In this document: positions 37,011-45,085 of the stretch, one piece after another
Layout: each line of letters starts with the position of its first letter
How positions within the stretch are numbered: position 1 is the stretch's first letter
Source: Brenneria populi
GTDB taxonomy: Bacteria > Pseudomonadota > Gammaproteobacteria > Enterobacterales > Enterobacteriaceae
DNA length: 64,000 nt
NCBI RefSeq assembly: GCF_036016195.1
Contig: NZ_JAYWTM010000006.1
Coordinates: forward strand, 186,001-250,000
Direction of reading: 5' to 3'
The notes under the pieces: model-generated
Database searches by the model: none
What the model was told of the DNA's origin: nothing
The model's input: only the letters and a program-made list of their open reading frames with translations
Position numbers and translations under genes: made by a program

Positions 37011-38252
37011 TTACTGTCCGAAACGCCAGTTGAATGGAAAGCCTGTCGGCTCGATGATGGTTTCTAGCTGTTGATACCAAACGTCGTAAGCATGACGCAT
37101 TTCATCCAGGTACTGATATTGGTTGTAGATAGCATCCAACCCTTTTTTGCTGTGGCCAATCATCAACTCGGCAACTTCTTGCGTCGTGATGGCAGACATT
37201 CGCGTTCGCATCGTTCTGCGAAGATCATGCATAGACCAGTGTTCCATCTCAATACCAAGCGACCTGCGAGCCCAGATTTTCACATTGTTAGGAATAGTGG
37301 TATCAAAGCCATTTGTGGCAAGCTCTTCTTGTCCGTTCGCGGGAAACAAGTAAGTTGATTTGCTCATCTGCATCGCTAGTTCAATCAGCTCAATAGCAGG
37401 CCTTATCAATGGCCGCATGATCGGCGCTCCAATTTTCTCACCTTGTTTGCGGATCTCTATGGGCACTGTCCACATTGCAGATTGCAAGTCAAAGTGATGC
37501 TTTTCAGCTTGAATGAGTTCGCCCTTGCGACCGCCCAATAGCAGAAGCAGTTTTATGTAGATGCGATTCTTCTCAGTGATTTTTGACTCATGCAAATAGC
37601 GCCAAAGTATCCTGATCTCGTTGTCATTTAGCACCCGAGTTCGTTTGCCTTTCTTACCGCCAACCTTTTTTGCTGTGATCCCAGCGGCAGCGTTAATTTC
37701 CAAAATCTGTTCATCTATCAGCCAGTCATAAAACTTATGCAGCACAGACACCAGACGTTCTGTGTTTGAAGGGGACGACTCCGAAACCTCACGAAGACAG
37801 TTTCTTAAGGACAATTCAGTGATGTCAGTTAATGGATACTTGCCAAGTCGGGGCAGCAAATATATTTCACTGCTGCGTTTTTGGTAGTGCCACGTTTTCT
37901 CCTTTAGCCCTTGCTTACCGGCAGAGTCTATCCAGTCTCGAAAAATCGATTCGAAGCTTTGATTGGCAGAATACTTGGCCCGTTCCTGCTGTAGGTAGAG
38001 CTTGGGGTTTCTGCCCTGGTCGAGTACCGCCCTTAACCTATCCAGCTCATTCCTGGCTTCAGCAAGTTTCATAAGTGGGTAAGTACCTATGTCTACCCGC
38101 TGTTGCTTGCCATCGAAACGATAACGAAACTGAAAAACAATTTTGCCCTTGGGCGATACCCGAGCACTTAGCCCGTCTCGGTCAGCTTTTACTACGGTTT
38201 CTTTTGCTTCTTTATTTAACCTGGCATCGAGCCAGCTAACTGATAACGCCAT
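37011..38252 (-). CDS. int: SXT-type tyrosine integrase
   Basis: This site-specific recombinase integrates and excises the element at prfC. The 413 residues are the length I recall for SXT Int. The N-terminal DUF4102/arm-binding region (ARVSPKGKIVFQFRYRFDGKQQRVDIGTYPLMKLAEAR) is followed by a SAM-like core-binding domain and the catalytic domain. Catalytic residues seen: Arg in LLLGGRKGELIQAE, His and Arg in SMHDLRRTMRTRM (about residue 342), His in LMIGHSKKGLDAIYNQYQY, and the Tyr nucleophile near residue 377. Its start lies 1 nt after the srpR stop, so it is the last gene of an srpM-srpR-int operon. Confidence 0.95.
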   Translation of the reverse strand: MALSVSWLDARLNKEAKETVVKADRDGLSARVSPKGKIVFQFRYRFDGKQQRVDIGTYPLMKLAEARNELDRLRAVLDQGRNPKLYLQQERAKYSANQSFESIFRDWIDSAGKQGLKEKTWHYQKRSSEIYLLPRLGKYPLTDITELSLRNCLREVSESSPSNTERLVSVLHKFYDWLIDEQILEINAAAGITAKKVGGKKGKRTRVLNDNEIRILWRYLHESKITEKNRIYIKLLLLLGGRKGELIQAEKHHFDLQSAMWTVPIEIRKQGEKIGAPIMRPLIRPAIELIELAMQMSKSTYLFPANGQEELATNGFDTTIPNNVKIWARRSLGIEMEHWSMHDLRRTMRTRMSAITTQEVAELMIGHSKKGLDAIYNQYQYLDEMRHAYDVWYQQLETIIEPTGFPFNWRFGQ

Positions 38253-38253
38253 G

Positions 38254-38523
38254 TTATAAGCCCAGCCCTAGTTTTGATTTTAATGATTGTTTACGTGATT
38301 CTGCTTTGGGTTCTGGCGCTGTACTCACAGAAGTCATTTCAACTTCTGGTGCATGGCCATCCACCGGTACAGATGTCGTGGATAGATTGGGTTGGCTCAT
38401 GTGAATTAAGCCAAAGGTGGCCAGCATCCGCAGACGCTCAGCGCGTTCCCGTGGCGGCGTCTTTTCTAATTCTTTGAGCAGTTCAGGGTGGCTCCCTGGG
38501 GGAATGTTGACGACAACTCTCAT
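38254..38523 (-). CDS. srpR: SrpR, ParR-like partition adaptor
   Basis: This 89-residue protein follows srpM by 2 nt and precedes int by 1 nt. The N-terminus MRVVVNIPPGSHPELLKELEKTPPRERAERLRMLATFG fits a ribbon-helix-helix DNA-binding fold, and the C-terminal half is Ser/Pro-rich and likely flexible (KSKLGLGL end). In the SXT/R391 family the equivalent gene (s002) is srpR. It links the centromere-like srpC repeats to the actin-like SrpM filament and stabilises the excised element. Assignment rests on order, size and this fold pattern. Confidence 0.82.
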   Translation of the reverse strand: MRVVVNIPPGSHPELLKELEKTPPRERAERLRMLATFGLIHMSQPNLSTTSVPVDGHAPEVEMTSVSTAPEPKAESRKQSLKSKLGLGL

Positions 38524-38525
38524 GA

Positions 38526-39500
38526 TCAGGCCCCATAAAACCAGAAGCCTCGGACGTTCGCCAAAACAGACTGTTCCGGCACGATGATCTTGCTTCGTGA
38601 AAAAATCTCTTTGGCCGCTTCCTTATAAGCCAAGGCTCCCCCTCCGGCGATCAAAACCAAGTCCGCATTGATGCTTTCGTCACGCATGGATTGGCGCATG
38701 GCTGTAAGAGCAACAGGCGCTACCTTTTTCATGGCAGCATTTAGATAAGGTGAAATATCGACCTTTTCTCCAAACAGCAGCACCTGCAAGTCGCCGGTTC
38801 TCATGGCTTTTTCAAGTCGATCCATACCTACTTTGGCACCGTGATCTTCCGAAATCAGCTTATCAATAGTTTCCAGTAGCACGGACATTGCCTGAAGACT
38901 GGTTCCTGAGGAGCTGTAGCGAATTTCTCCGGCCTCAAGGGCAACCCAGTCAACAGAAAAAAAGCCGGGATCTATGACGACGACGCGACCTTCTTCAATC
39001 AAGCCCAAATCTCCACCTGTTTGAACCAGATCCATATAGGCACCGGCAGGCTGCGGCAGCACTTTGACGTCATGAACTGTGATGCTGCGCTTAGGCGTCA
39101 CTTGATGGACACCTTTTAAACGCTGCACAAGGTCAGACTTACGTTGTGGTTCATGAAACTGGGAAACCGGTAATCCAGTGACAACCAAATCGATGGATTC
39201 AGTTTCAGCCATTAACAAGGCGGCATGAAAAAGCGCCTTATAGGTTTTTGTGGTGGGATATTCCGGGTGAAGCTCTCGTTCCCAGCCTTGAAGGCGTCCA
39301 GCAGGCACACCAGCGGCCCAACGCTCATTATCGACAGACACATACAAACAGGTTTCATCATCGCCTCCACCGATACGCTCCGGCATACGATCCGCAGGAC
39401 CGGCACCCGCAGGCAGAATAATGGTTTTCGGTTCACTGCCTGATTGGCCAATTGCCAGCTTCAGGTTTGAGTAACCGATATCTACGCCTAGTACAAACAT
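38526..39500 (-). CDS. srpM: SrpM, ParM/actin-like partition ATPase
   Basis: SrpM forms actin-like filaments that segregate the excised circular element. The protein has 324 residues from ATG 39500, which has an aggag Shine-Dalgarno 6 nt upstream. The frame continues to 39521, but that start is inferior. Actin-fold nucleotide motifs are visible: VLGVDIGYSNLKLAIGQ (phosphate 1, residues 3-19), VVVIDPGFFSVDWVALEAGEI (phosphate 2), and LIAGGGALAYKEA (adenosine). It corresponds to s003 of SXT. It is the first gene of the srpM-srpR-int operon, with candidate srpC repeats directly upstream. Confidence 0.88.
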   Translation of the reverse strand: MFVLGVDIGYSNLKLAIGQSGSEPKTIILPAGAGPADRMPERIGGGDDETCLYVSVDNERWAAGVPAGRLQGWERELHPEYPTTKTYKALFHAALLMAETESIDLVVTGLPVSQFHEPQRKSDLVQRLKGVHQVTPKRSITVHDVKVLPQPAGAYMDLVQTGGDLGLIEEGRVVVIDPGFFSVDWVALEAGEIRYSSSGTSLQAMSVLLETIDKLISEDHGAKVGMDRLEKAMRTGDLQVLLFGEKVDISPYLNAAMKKVAPVALTAMRQSMRDESINADLVLIAGGGALAYKEAAKEIFSRSKIIVPEQSVLANVRGFWFYGA

Positions 39501-39521
39501 ACTTATCTCCTGTGCACTCAA

Positions 39522-39628
39522 AGTGCTCTAACGGTTTTCAATCAACCGCACTGGTCACGCTTGGGCATTTCCAAGTGCTCTGGCGGTTCACTCAAATATC
39601 ATTATCAGGATTCGGTGCACTGGCGGTG
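39522..39628. repeat. Candidate srpC centromere-like repeats
   Basis: Three related direct repeats precede srpM: agtgctctaacggtt (39522-39536), agtgctctggcggtt (39574-39588) and ggtgcactggcggtg (39614-39628). A partial inverted copy, accgcactgg, is near 39545. They are spaced about 40-52 bp apart. Their position upstream of srpM fits the partition site srpC and operon autoregulation. The functional assignment is inference. Confidence 0.6.
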
Positions 39629-39727
39629 GGCAGAAAGGTGACAAATCCTTTCATCTATCTGCCTATTGCATTTTCGCAAAAGTATGAGAATAGGCTCTGT
39701 TTGGCGGCGGATGACTGAGCCAAAAAA

Positions 39728-39923
39728 ATCGAGACGCCAAACGTCGTTTGCATTCTGGCCTGAACTCGCCAAACGGTTTGTATCTTCATGGCGATACGCC
39801 TTTTTAGGCGTTTTTAAGTGAAATCGGGCTGTATCCCTTGTCAGGTATGGGATTGCGCGAGTCGATTTATATCGAGACGCCAAACACTGATTGTTATGGC
39901 AGTTTTACGTTTGGCGTTTCGAT
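39728..39923. other. oriT-like repeat region
   Basis: The sequence atcgagacgccaaac occurs exactly twice, at 39728-39742 and 39871-39885. An inverted copy with one mismatch, gtttggcgtttcgat, lies at 39909-39923, giving a 15-bp inverted repeat with a 23-bp spacer. Further gccaaac motifs occur at about 39769 and 39930. The region lies between srpM and mobI, exactly where the SXT oriT has been mapped. The nick site cannot be read from sequence. Confidence 0.75.
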
Positions 39924-39964
39924 CCAAAAGCCAAACGGATAGTGGTTTTGGCTTTTGGGGTTAA

Positions 39965-40408
39965 TTGGATGGGGAAGTTGGTTTGGTAGAAATCGTCAAT
40001 GAACAATGGAAAGCAGAGGTATCAGATTTACTTCAGCAAGAAACGGACAGGCTAAAAGCATTGGCACGAGCTGAAGTTGATGACTTTTGGGTTACCCATT
40101 ACAAGGTTCGAGAGAATGAGCCCTTTAAAGACTGGGGTCTGCTTGGTGTCCGTATCAGAGACTTTAAGTATGGCTTTGGCATAGAGTGGTACATCAACAG
40201 TTTTCACGGTCAACGAGGCAAGCGCGTGGTCTTTAGCAAGGGACTGCGTATTTCAAAGACGAAGCTGAGATACTCATTTTTGGACTGCCAAGGTCTAGCC
40301 AAAGAATGGGAGTTAGCGCTGGCCATGGAGAAAGAAGAATTCTTCAGTGATATTCGACGCCAAGTTGATAAGCTCAACATGCTGCGTCGCAGAGTGAATG
40401 CCTATTGA
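39965..40408 (+). CDS. mobI: MobI mobilisation protein
   Basis: MobI is an auxiliary transfer protein required with oriT for conjugation of SXT/R391 elements. It is 147 residues long if started at the TTG at 39965; a second TTG at 39983 is possible, and no ATG or GTG is available in frame nearby. The sequence is mostly helical at both ends (VEIVNEQWKAEVSDLLQQETDRLKALARAEVDDFW; EKEEFFSDIRRQVDKLNMLRRRV) with a central beta-rich block (WGLLGVRIRDFKYGFGIEWYIN). Assignment rests on position next to the oriT-like repeats and on matching size. It is convergent with rumB, 10 nt apart. Confidence 0.8.
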   Translation: MDGEVGLVEIVNEQWKAEVSDLLQQETDRLKALARAEVDDFWVTHYKVRENEPFKDWGLLGVRIRDFKYGFGIEWYINSFHGQRGKRVVFSKGLRISKTKLRYSFLDCQGLAKEWELALAMEKEEFFSDIRRQVDKLNMLRRRVNAY

Positions 40409-40418
40409 GTTAACTGCG

Positions 40419-41687
40419 CTACTTCACTCGCGGCAACTGGTCCCAGCGTGTTGTGTAGGCGGGAGACAAATGCTCTCGCTTCATCGACCAATCTTTCTTC
40501 GTTCCTTGTCCAGCAAAGAAAACCTTTCCGGCACCACTTTGGTTAATGGTGTCCAATACAGACATTAACTGTTGGCTATTAGAGCGGGTCGATACGTCAT
40601 CGAATAGTCCTGGTTGAAACATGCCTGGATCGTAAAAGTCAGACAGCATGACGCCCGCTTTGGCATAACGAAAACCATCCTTCCAAATTCGCTTGAGTAA
40701 GTGATTGGCCAGCTCGATAAAATCCCGCGTATCGCAACTGGGGATCAGTAACTCACCCGATGCAGAGTTGCTGTACTGAGGCTCGTTGTCCTTAAAGGGG
40801 CTGGTACGTATAAACACGGTCAGCACTTTGGCTTGCTGCTGTTCTTTGCGAAGCTTCTCAGTGGCGCGGGTTGCGTATTCGCATACGGCTTCACGTAACA
40901 ATTCAAATTGCGTTACTTTTACGCCAAATGAACGGCTACAGACGATTTGTTTCTTAGTTGGCGAGATCTCTTCAAGTTCAATACACGACTCACCATTTAG
41001 CTCTCTGACAGTTCTCTCTAAAACTACTGAAAACTGGTCTCTGATGGCTCTAGGAGAGGCGTTGGCTAGGTCTAAGGCTGTGGTGATACCCAACGCATTT
41101 AAACGCTTAGAAAGCCGTTTACCAACGCCCCAAACATCATCAACTGGGACTAATGCGAGCAATCGACGTTGCCGATCTGGATTGGTCAGGTCTACAACGC
41201 CCTGAGTGGCTGGATACTTTTTGGCGGCATGGTTTGCCAGTTTGGCGAGTGTTTTTGTCGGTGCAATGCCTACACAGACGGTGATCCCAATCCAGTGGCC
41301 TATGCGCTCTCGCACTTGTTGTCCGAACTCGACAAGAGATATGGCAGACTCTATACCGGTTAAATCTAAAAACGCTTCGTCAATGGAGTAAACCTCTACT
41401 CGTGGTGCCATTTCCTCCAAAGTGCGCATCACTCGACTGCTCAAATCTGCGTAAAGCGCATAGTTGGACGAAAATGCCCAAATGCCATGGCGCTGCATTT
41501 CAGATTTGATTTGAAAGACGGGTACACCCATTTTAATACCGAGTAACTTAGCTTCACGCGAGCGTGCAACCACGCAGCCGTCGTTATTGGACAGCACCAC
41601 AACCGGCGTATCTTTTAAATCAGGACGAAACAGCTTCTCACAACTGGCGTAAAAGTTGTTGCAGTCCACCAAGGCAAATATAGGCAT
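40419..41687 (-). CDS. rumB: RumB, UmuC-like Y-family DNA polymerase
   Basis: RumB is the catalytic subunit of an error-prone translesion polymerase (PolV_R391 type). It has 422 residues from ATG 41687 (MPIFALVDCNNFYASCEKLFRP), starting 7 nt after the rumA stop. The longer frame to 41741 lies inside rumA. Catalytic motifs are intact: DCNNFYASCE (first Asp), VEVYSIDEAFLDLTG (Asp-Glu pair), and the finger region RSREAKLLGIKMGVPVF. The length equals E. coli UmuC (422). In SXT itself this gene is split by a resistance island, but here it is whole. It forms a LexA-controlled operon with rumA. Confidence 0.94.
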   Translation of the reverse strand: MPIFALVDCNNFYASCEKLFRPDLKDTPVVVLSNNDGCVVARSREAKLLGIKMGVPVFQIKSEMQRHGIWAFSSNYALYADLSSRVMRTLEEMAPRVEVYSIDEAFLDLTGIESAISLVEFGQQVRERIGHWIGITVCVGIAPTKTLAKLANHAAKKYPATQGVVDLTNPDRQRRLLALVPVDDVWGVGKRLSKRLNALGITTALDLANASPRAIRDQFSVVLERTVRELNGESCIELEEISPTKKQIVCSRSFGVKVTQFELLREAVCEYATRATEKLRKEQQQAKVLTVFIRTSPFKDNEPQYSNSASGELLIPSCDTRDFIELANHLLKRIWKDGFRYAKAGVMLSDFYDPGMFQPGLFDDVSTRSNSQQLMSVLDTINQSGAGKVFFAGQGTKKDWSMKREHLSPAYTTRWDQLPRVK

Positions 41688-41694
41688 GGGACAG

Positions 41695-42144
41695 TCACGA
41701 CTTGCGGCGCATGTTTCGCACCACATTGGTGACCACACCAAATATCTCTAACTCTGTCCCTTCGGGAATATGGATGGGTTCATACGCCCGGTTTCTTGGG
41801 ATCAGCTTGACGCACGGCCTCAGTTGAAGCTCCTTTACCGTGAGTTCACCATGGATACCCGCGATCACAATGTCACCGTGTTCGGCTTGGACAGAGCGAT
41901 CAACCACCAAAATATCATCTGGGTGAATCCCGGCATCAATCATTGAATCACCTTCAACACGCACAAAGAACGTTGCAGCCGGTCGCTTGATGCACAGCTC
42001 GTTGAGGTCGAGCGTTTGCTCAACATAATCCTGCGCTGGGGAGGGAAAACCAGCAGAAACACGTTCCATGAACAATGGAATACGAAGGCGCTTGGCTTTG
42101 ATGAAGGCAAGTGCGCCGCTACGGCCTATCAGCGAGACACTCAT
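41695..42144 (-). CDS. rumA: RumA, UmuD-like SOS mutagenesis protein
   Basis: RumA is the accessory subunit that undergoes RecA-stimulated self-cleavage to form the active polymerase with RumB. In its 149 residues the cleavage site is visible as SAGFPSPAQDYVE (Ala31-Gly32). The catalytic Ser67 lies in VEGDSMIDAGI and Lys104 in GELTVKELQ. These are the conserved peptidase S24 features. An SOS box sits 27 nt upstream of the start codon. It is the first gene of the operon. Confidence 0.94.
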   Translation of the reverse strand: MSVSLIGRSGALAFIKAKRLRIPLFMERVSAGFPSPAQDYVEQTLDLNELCIKRPAATFFVRVEGDSMIDAGIHPDDILVVDRSVQAEHGDIVIAGIHGELTVKELQLRPCVKLIPRNRAYEPIHIPEGTELEIFGVVTNVVRNMRRKS

Positions 42145-42170
42145 GACGAACCTCGAAAAATCACAATTGA

Positions 42171-42190
42171 TACTGTTTGTTTATACAGTA
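42171..42190 (-). promoter_or_regulatory. LexA-binding SOS box of rumAB
   Basis: The 20-bp sequence tactgtttgtttatacagta is a near-ideal LexA site (CTG, 10 bp, CAG, with flanking TA). It is centred about 36 bp upstream of the rumA start, so rumAB should be induced by DNA damage. Confidence 0.9.
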
Positions 42191-42784
42191 TCTAATGCTA
42201 TGCTGATTTCTACAAGTAAAATTGTAGGTAAAACTGTAGTTGTTCGAGTAAGACGCTGTGTTGTCGGTGATTTATTTTTTGTGTTGAAAAACTATATGTG
42301 GGGGATCGCTCGCCCTCGTCAAAGCCTGCAAGGCTTGGACAATACTGCTTCTGCCTACTGCTTTTGTTTCTGTTACTGATCCTGTTACTGCTACTGGTTA
42401 ACGCATGGGTCAAGTAACCGTCAGACAAGGCTTGTTGAACCCTTTGCAAAGGGTTTAAAAACAGTTAGTAAAATTCTGCTTCGTATTGAATTTACTGGCT
42501 TAAAGCGAAGTTAGGAGCACCATTAAAATGCTCAGTCGAACTCAGTTCAAGCCTTTTGCAACCGTTTGAAAAGGGGTTGGCTAAGCCATACGTAAAGGGT
42601 ATCGGTAAGGGTTACCTAAAGGGTTTAGCTAAGGCTTTCTGAAAGGCTTAGCCAAAGCCTTCATACATGGGTTCACCCAGTAGAAAGATTAAAAAAACGC
42701 TTAGGTATCCAAGGTGCATTTAGAAAAAACTGTGGCACAGTGAAATCACCTAAAGCAAACAATAGAAGTGAAGAGGAACCATCA
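42191..42784. repeat. Gene-free interval with palindromes and degenerate short repeats
   Basis: There is no convincing gene between rumA and the exonuclease gene. A perfect 18-bp palindrome, aaccctttgcaaagggtt, lies at 42438-42455. A hairpin at 42628-42652 pairs gctaag with cttagc and cttt with aaag. Between about 42550 and 42680 variants of aaagggtt and aaggctta recur every 10-20 bp. The start of the interval must hold the rumAB promoter. The repeats may bind a protein or act as a terminator array; the function is unknown. Confidence 0.5.
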
Positions 42785-43693
42785 ATGACAAGAGCCCCTG
42801 CGCCATTTCCGCTAGAGCGCCTCACGGATATCCCAGAAAGACCAGAAGATTTTAGATTGCTGGAGCGTATTCCATTAACGCGTGAGCCGCAGTCCTGGCC
42901 ACTTGAACTTTCTCCTGTGGTCGGTGATGAACAGCCAATGGTGCTGCTCGATACAGAGACAACCGGACTGTCTGCCGATGATGAGTCCATTATTGAGCTT
43001 GGTATGGTTAAGGTACTTTACAGCCCCTCTGCTCAGCGGATTGTGTCGATTGTTGATGTGATCAGCTTGTATGAAGATCCCGGCAAGCCAATCCCCGAGC
43101 TGATTACCGAGTTAACCGGCATCACCGATGAGATGGTGCAAGGCCAGCACATTGATGATTCACTGGTAGCGAGTTGGTTATCCGATGATCCGCTGGTGGT
43201 TGCACACAATGCACAGTTTGATCGTCCTTTCTTTGAAAAGCGGTTTGCTGCATTAGGACATCTATCTTGGGCCTGTTCAGCCAGTGGAATAGATTGGAAG
43301 GCGCTGGGTTTTGAAAGTCGAAAGCTTGAGTACCTGCTGCTTCGCTTAGGTTGGTTCTATGAAGGACACCGAGCTGCAACCGATTGTTTGGCGATGGCCT
43401 GGTTGTTTCATTTGTTGCCCGAGTCCGTTGCAAACTTGTTGTCTGAAGCAGACAGGCGAACGGTGTTAGTTCGTGCGTTTGGTGCGCCATTTGACGTAAA
43501 GGACTATTTAAAAGAGCGTGGTTACCGCTGGCATGACGGTGTTAAAGGTGCCAACAAACATTGGTGGCGCGAAATCAGCGAAGACGAGTTGCCGCAGGAA
43601 CAAACTTACCTGGATGATTTGTATCATCGTGGCTCAGAACATGCCCACTATGACTACAAAGATGCCCGCAATCGATTTAAAGCTTTATCATAG
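42785..43693 (+). CDS. DnaQ-like DEDDh 3'-5' exonuclease
   Basis: This is a 302-residue cytosolic nuclease related to the epsilon subunit of DNA polymerase III. The catalytic blocks are VLLDTETTGLSADDESIIELGMVKV (motif I, Asp-x-Glu), LVVAHNAQFDRPFFEKRF (motif II with Asp), and HRAATDCLAMAWLF (motif III, His and Asp). The C-terminal extension (VKDYLKERGYRWHDGVKGANKHWWREI) resembles a domain often fused to such exonucleases. I chose ATG 42785, preceded by gaagagga; an in-frame GTG at 42740 is weaker. It belongs to the conserved SXT/R391 genes after rumA. Its role in element biology is not established. Confidence 0.88.
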   Translation: MTRAPAPFPLERLTDIPERPEDFRLLERIPLTREPQSWPLELSPVVGDEQPMVLLDTETTGLSADDESIIELGMVKVLYSPSAQRIVSIVDVISLYEDPGKPIPELITELTGITDEMVQGQHIDDSLVASWLSDDPLVVAHNAQFDRPFFEKRFAALGHLSWACSASGIDWKALGFESRKLEYLLLRLGWFYEGHRAATDCLAMAWLFHLLPESVANLLSEADRRTVLVRAFGAPFDVKDYLKERGYRWHDGVKGANKHWWREISEDELPQEQTYLDDLYHRGSEHAHYDYKDARNRFKALS

Positions 43694-43766
43694 CCCCTTG
43701 CATATTTGAAAACCTCTGGAAAATGGAAAGTGAACTCATGGTTTAACCAACAAGAGGAATCTTTCC

Positions 43767-44081
43767 ATGTACCAAGACACCTACATTGAATACTGGGGCG
43801 AAATCTTCGTCTCTGCCCGCATTATTGAATTTGGCATCACGTTCGAGCGCTTTCTTAAAGATCCATGGAAGTATTTGATGTCCTGTGGCCAAGAGTCTGC
43901 CCCAGACGCGATTGCTGAAGGGATGTTGCCATTGCTACCAGCCCAGGCAGAAGTTGCTAGGCGTGTTCGAGAGAATGAATTGCGTCAGTTGGCATTCCAG
44001 CCTGAGCTTCTATCATGGCCAGAAAAGAAACATTCGAACAATGTCAAGCCAATTTTTATAGCCAACAAGACGACTTGTTGA
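43767..44081 (+). CDS. Small conserved ICE protein of unknown function
   Basis: This is a 104-residue soluble protein with no motif I recognise: an aromatic N-terminus (MYQDTYIEYWGEIFVSARIIEFGITFERFL), a helical middle (LLPAQAEVARRVRENELRQLAFQPELL) and a basic tail. A good agagga Shine-Dalgarno lies 7-9 nt before the ATG, so it is very probably expressed. It sits between the exonuclease gene and the BREX operon, in the place where the SXT backbone has small conserved hypothetical genes. Confidence 0.7.
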   Translation: MYQDTYIEYWGEIFVSARIIEFGITFERFLKDPWKYLMSCGQESAPDAIAEGMLPLLPAQAEVARRVRENELRQLAFQPELLSWPEKKHSNNVKPIFIANKTTC

Positions 44082-44188
44082 TACTATGAGACCTAATGAA
44101 AAAAGGTAGGTTGCTTGATGGCATTCAATCGATGGCTTCCTAGTTTTAAATGATTAGGGCTTGTCCCAGATGGATTGAGAGGCTGACA
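44082..44188 (+). promoter_or_regulatory. Probable BREX promoter/operator region
   Basis: This 107-bp interval precedes brxR and is the only non-coding gap at the 5' end of the nine-gene operon. It contains a direct repeat (gatggcattc at 44117-44126, gatggcttcc at 44131-44140) and a distant inverted pair cctaat/attagg (about 44092 and 44153). BrxR proteins repress their own promoter by binding repeats here. Which of these is the operator cannot be told by eye. Confidence 0.45.
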
Positions 44189-45076
44189 GTGCAAGACAAC
44201 ACTGGACTTGAAGAGCTTAGCCAAGCACAGAGAGAACGACTCGCTCATATTGATTTCACTTTGTTATTTAAAGGTGAAGCTGGGCGTAGTTATTTAACCG
44301 AGCGATTTAGCGTAGCGCCGTCTGTGGCAACACAAGATTTTGCGCGGTACAAAGAGTTGGCTCCTAACAACGTTATGTATGACGAAAAGCGCAGAGTGCA
44401 CTTGAAGACGAGCGCATTCCAGCCGTTGTTTGATTATGACGTTGTTCGAACTCTTGCGACGATAAGCCAAGGGTTCGGTGATGGCTTTCTTGGCAAGGTC
44501 AGGCCACCTATGGCTTGTGAAGCACCATTCCATCTCAATAAGCCGAAATTGGAAGTTGTAGCGGCTATTAGTGAAGCCATACATAAGCGCGCTGTGATTA
44601 ATATTGAGTACACCTCATTGTCGAGTGGTCATGGGAGCAGGCAAATAGTTCCTCATACCTTGATTGACAATGGCTTGAGATGGCATGTCCGAGCATTCGA
44701 TAGAAAGCATAGAGAATTTAGGGATTTTGTTTTAACCAGAATAAGTGAAGTTGAGTTGTTAGAGGATGAGGTTAACGACGAAGTTGAGACTCTTCAGTGG
44801 GATAAGCAATGGAACCGAATCGTTGAACTAGAGCTGATACCTCATCCAAAACTAGCACATCCAGAAGCTGTATCGATGGACTACGCAATGGAAAACAATA
44901 GGTTGCGTGTAGAGATAAGAGCTGCGTTCGCTGGATATTTACTGCGTTTATGGAATATCGATTGTTCAAAGAATAGTAAGAGCAATGGGCAAGAGTTCCA
45001 TTTAGCACTTAAAAATCCAGAAGCACTATACGGCGTTGACAATGCTGCACTCGCTCCTGGATATAGCGAATCGTGA
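44189..45076 (+). CDS. brxR: BrxR, WYL-domain transcriptional regulator of BREX
   Basis: BrxR is a dimeric DNA-binding repressor that controls BREX expression. It has 295 residues from the GTG at 44189, which has a gagagg Shine-Dalgarno. The ATG at 44150 would add MIRACPRWIERLT without a ribosome site. The N-terminal winged helix (LAHIDFTLLFKGEAGRSYLTERFSVAPSVATQDFARYKEL) is followed by a WYL domain (INIEYTSLSSGHGSRQIVPHTLIDNGLRWHVRAFDRKHREFRDFVLTRISEVEL) and a C-terminal dimerisation region. It lies 9 nt before brxA. This domain order and position are those of BrxR in several type I BREX loci, where WYL probably senses a ligand. Confidence 0.9.
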   Translation: MQDNTGLEELSQAQRERLAHIDFTLLFKGEAGRSYLTERFSVAPSVATQDFARYKELAPNNVMYDEKRRVHLKTSAFQPLFDYDVVRTLATISQGFGDGFLGKVRPPMACEAPFHLNKPKLEVVAAISEAIHKRAVINIEYTSLSSGHGSRQIVPHTLIDNGLRWHVRAFDRKHREFRDFVLTRISEVELLEDEVNDEVETLQWDKQWNRIVELELIPHPKLAHPEAVSMDYAMENNRLRVEIRAAFAGYLLRLWNIDCSKNSKSNGQEFHLALKNPEALYGVDNAALAPGYSES

Positions 45077-45085
45077 GATGAATTT

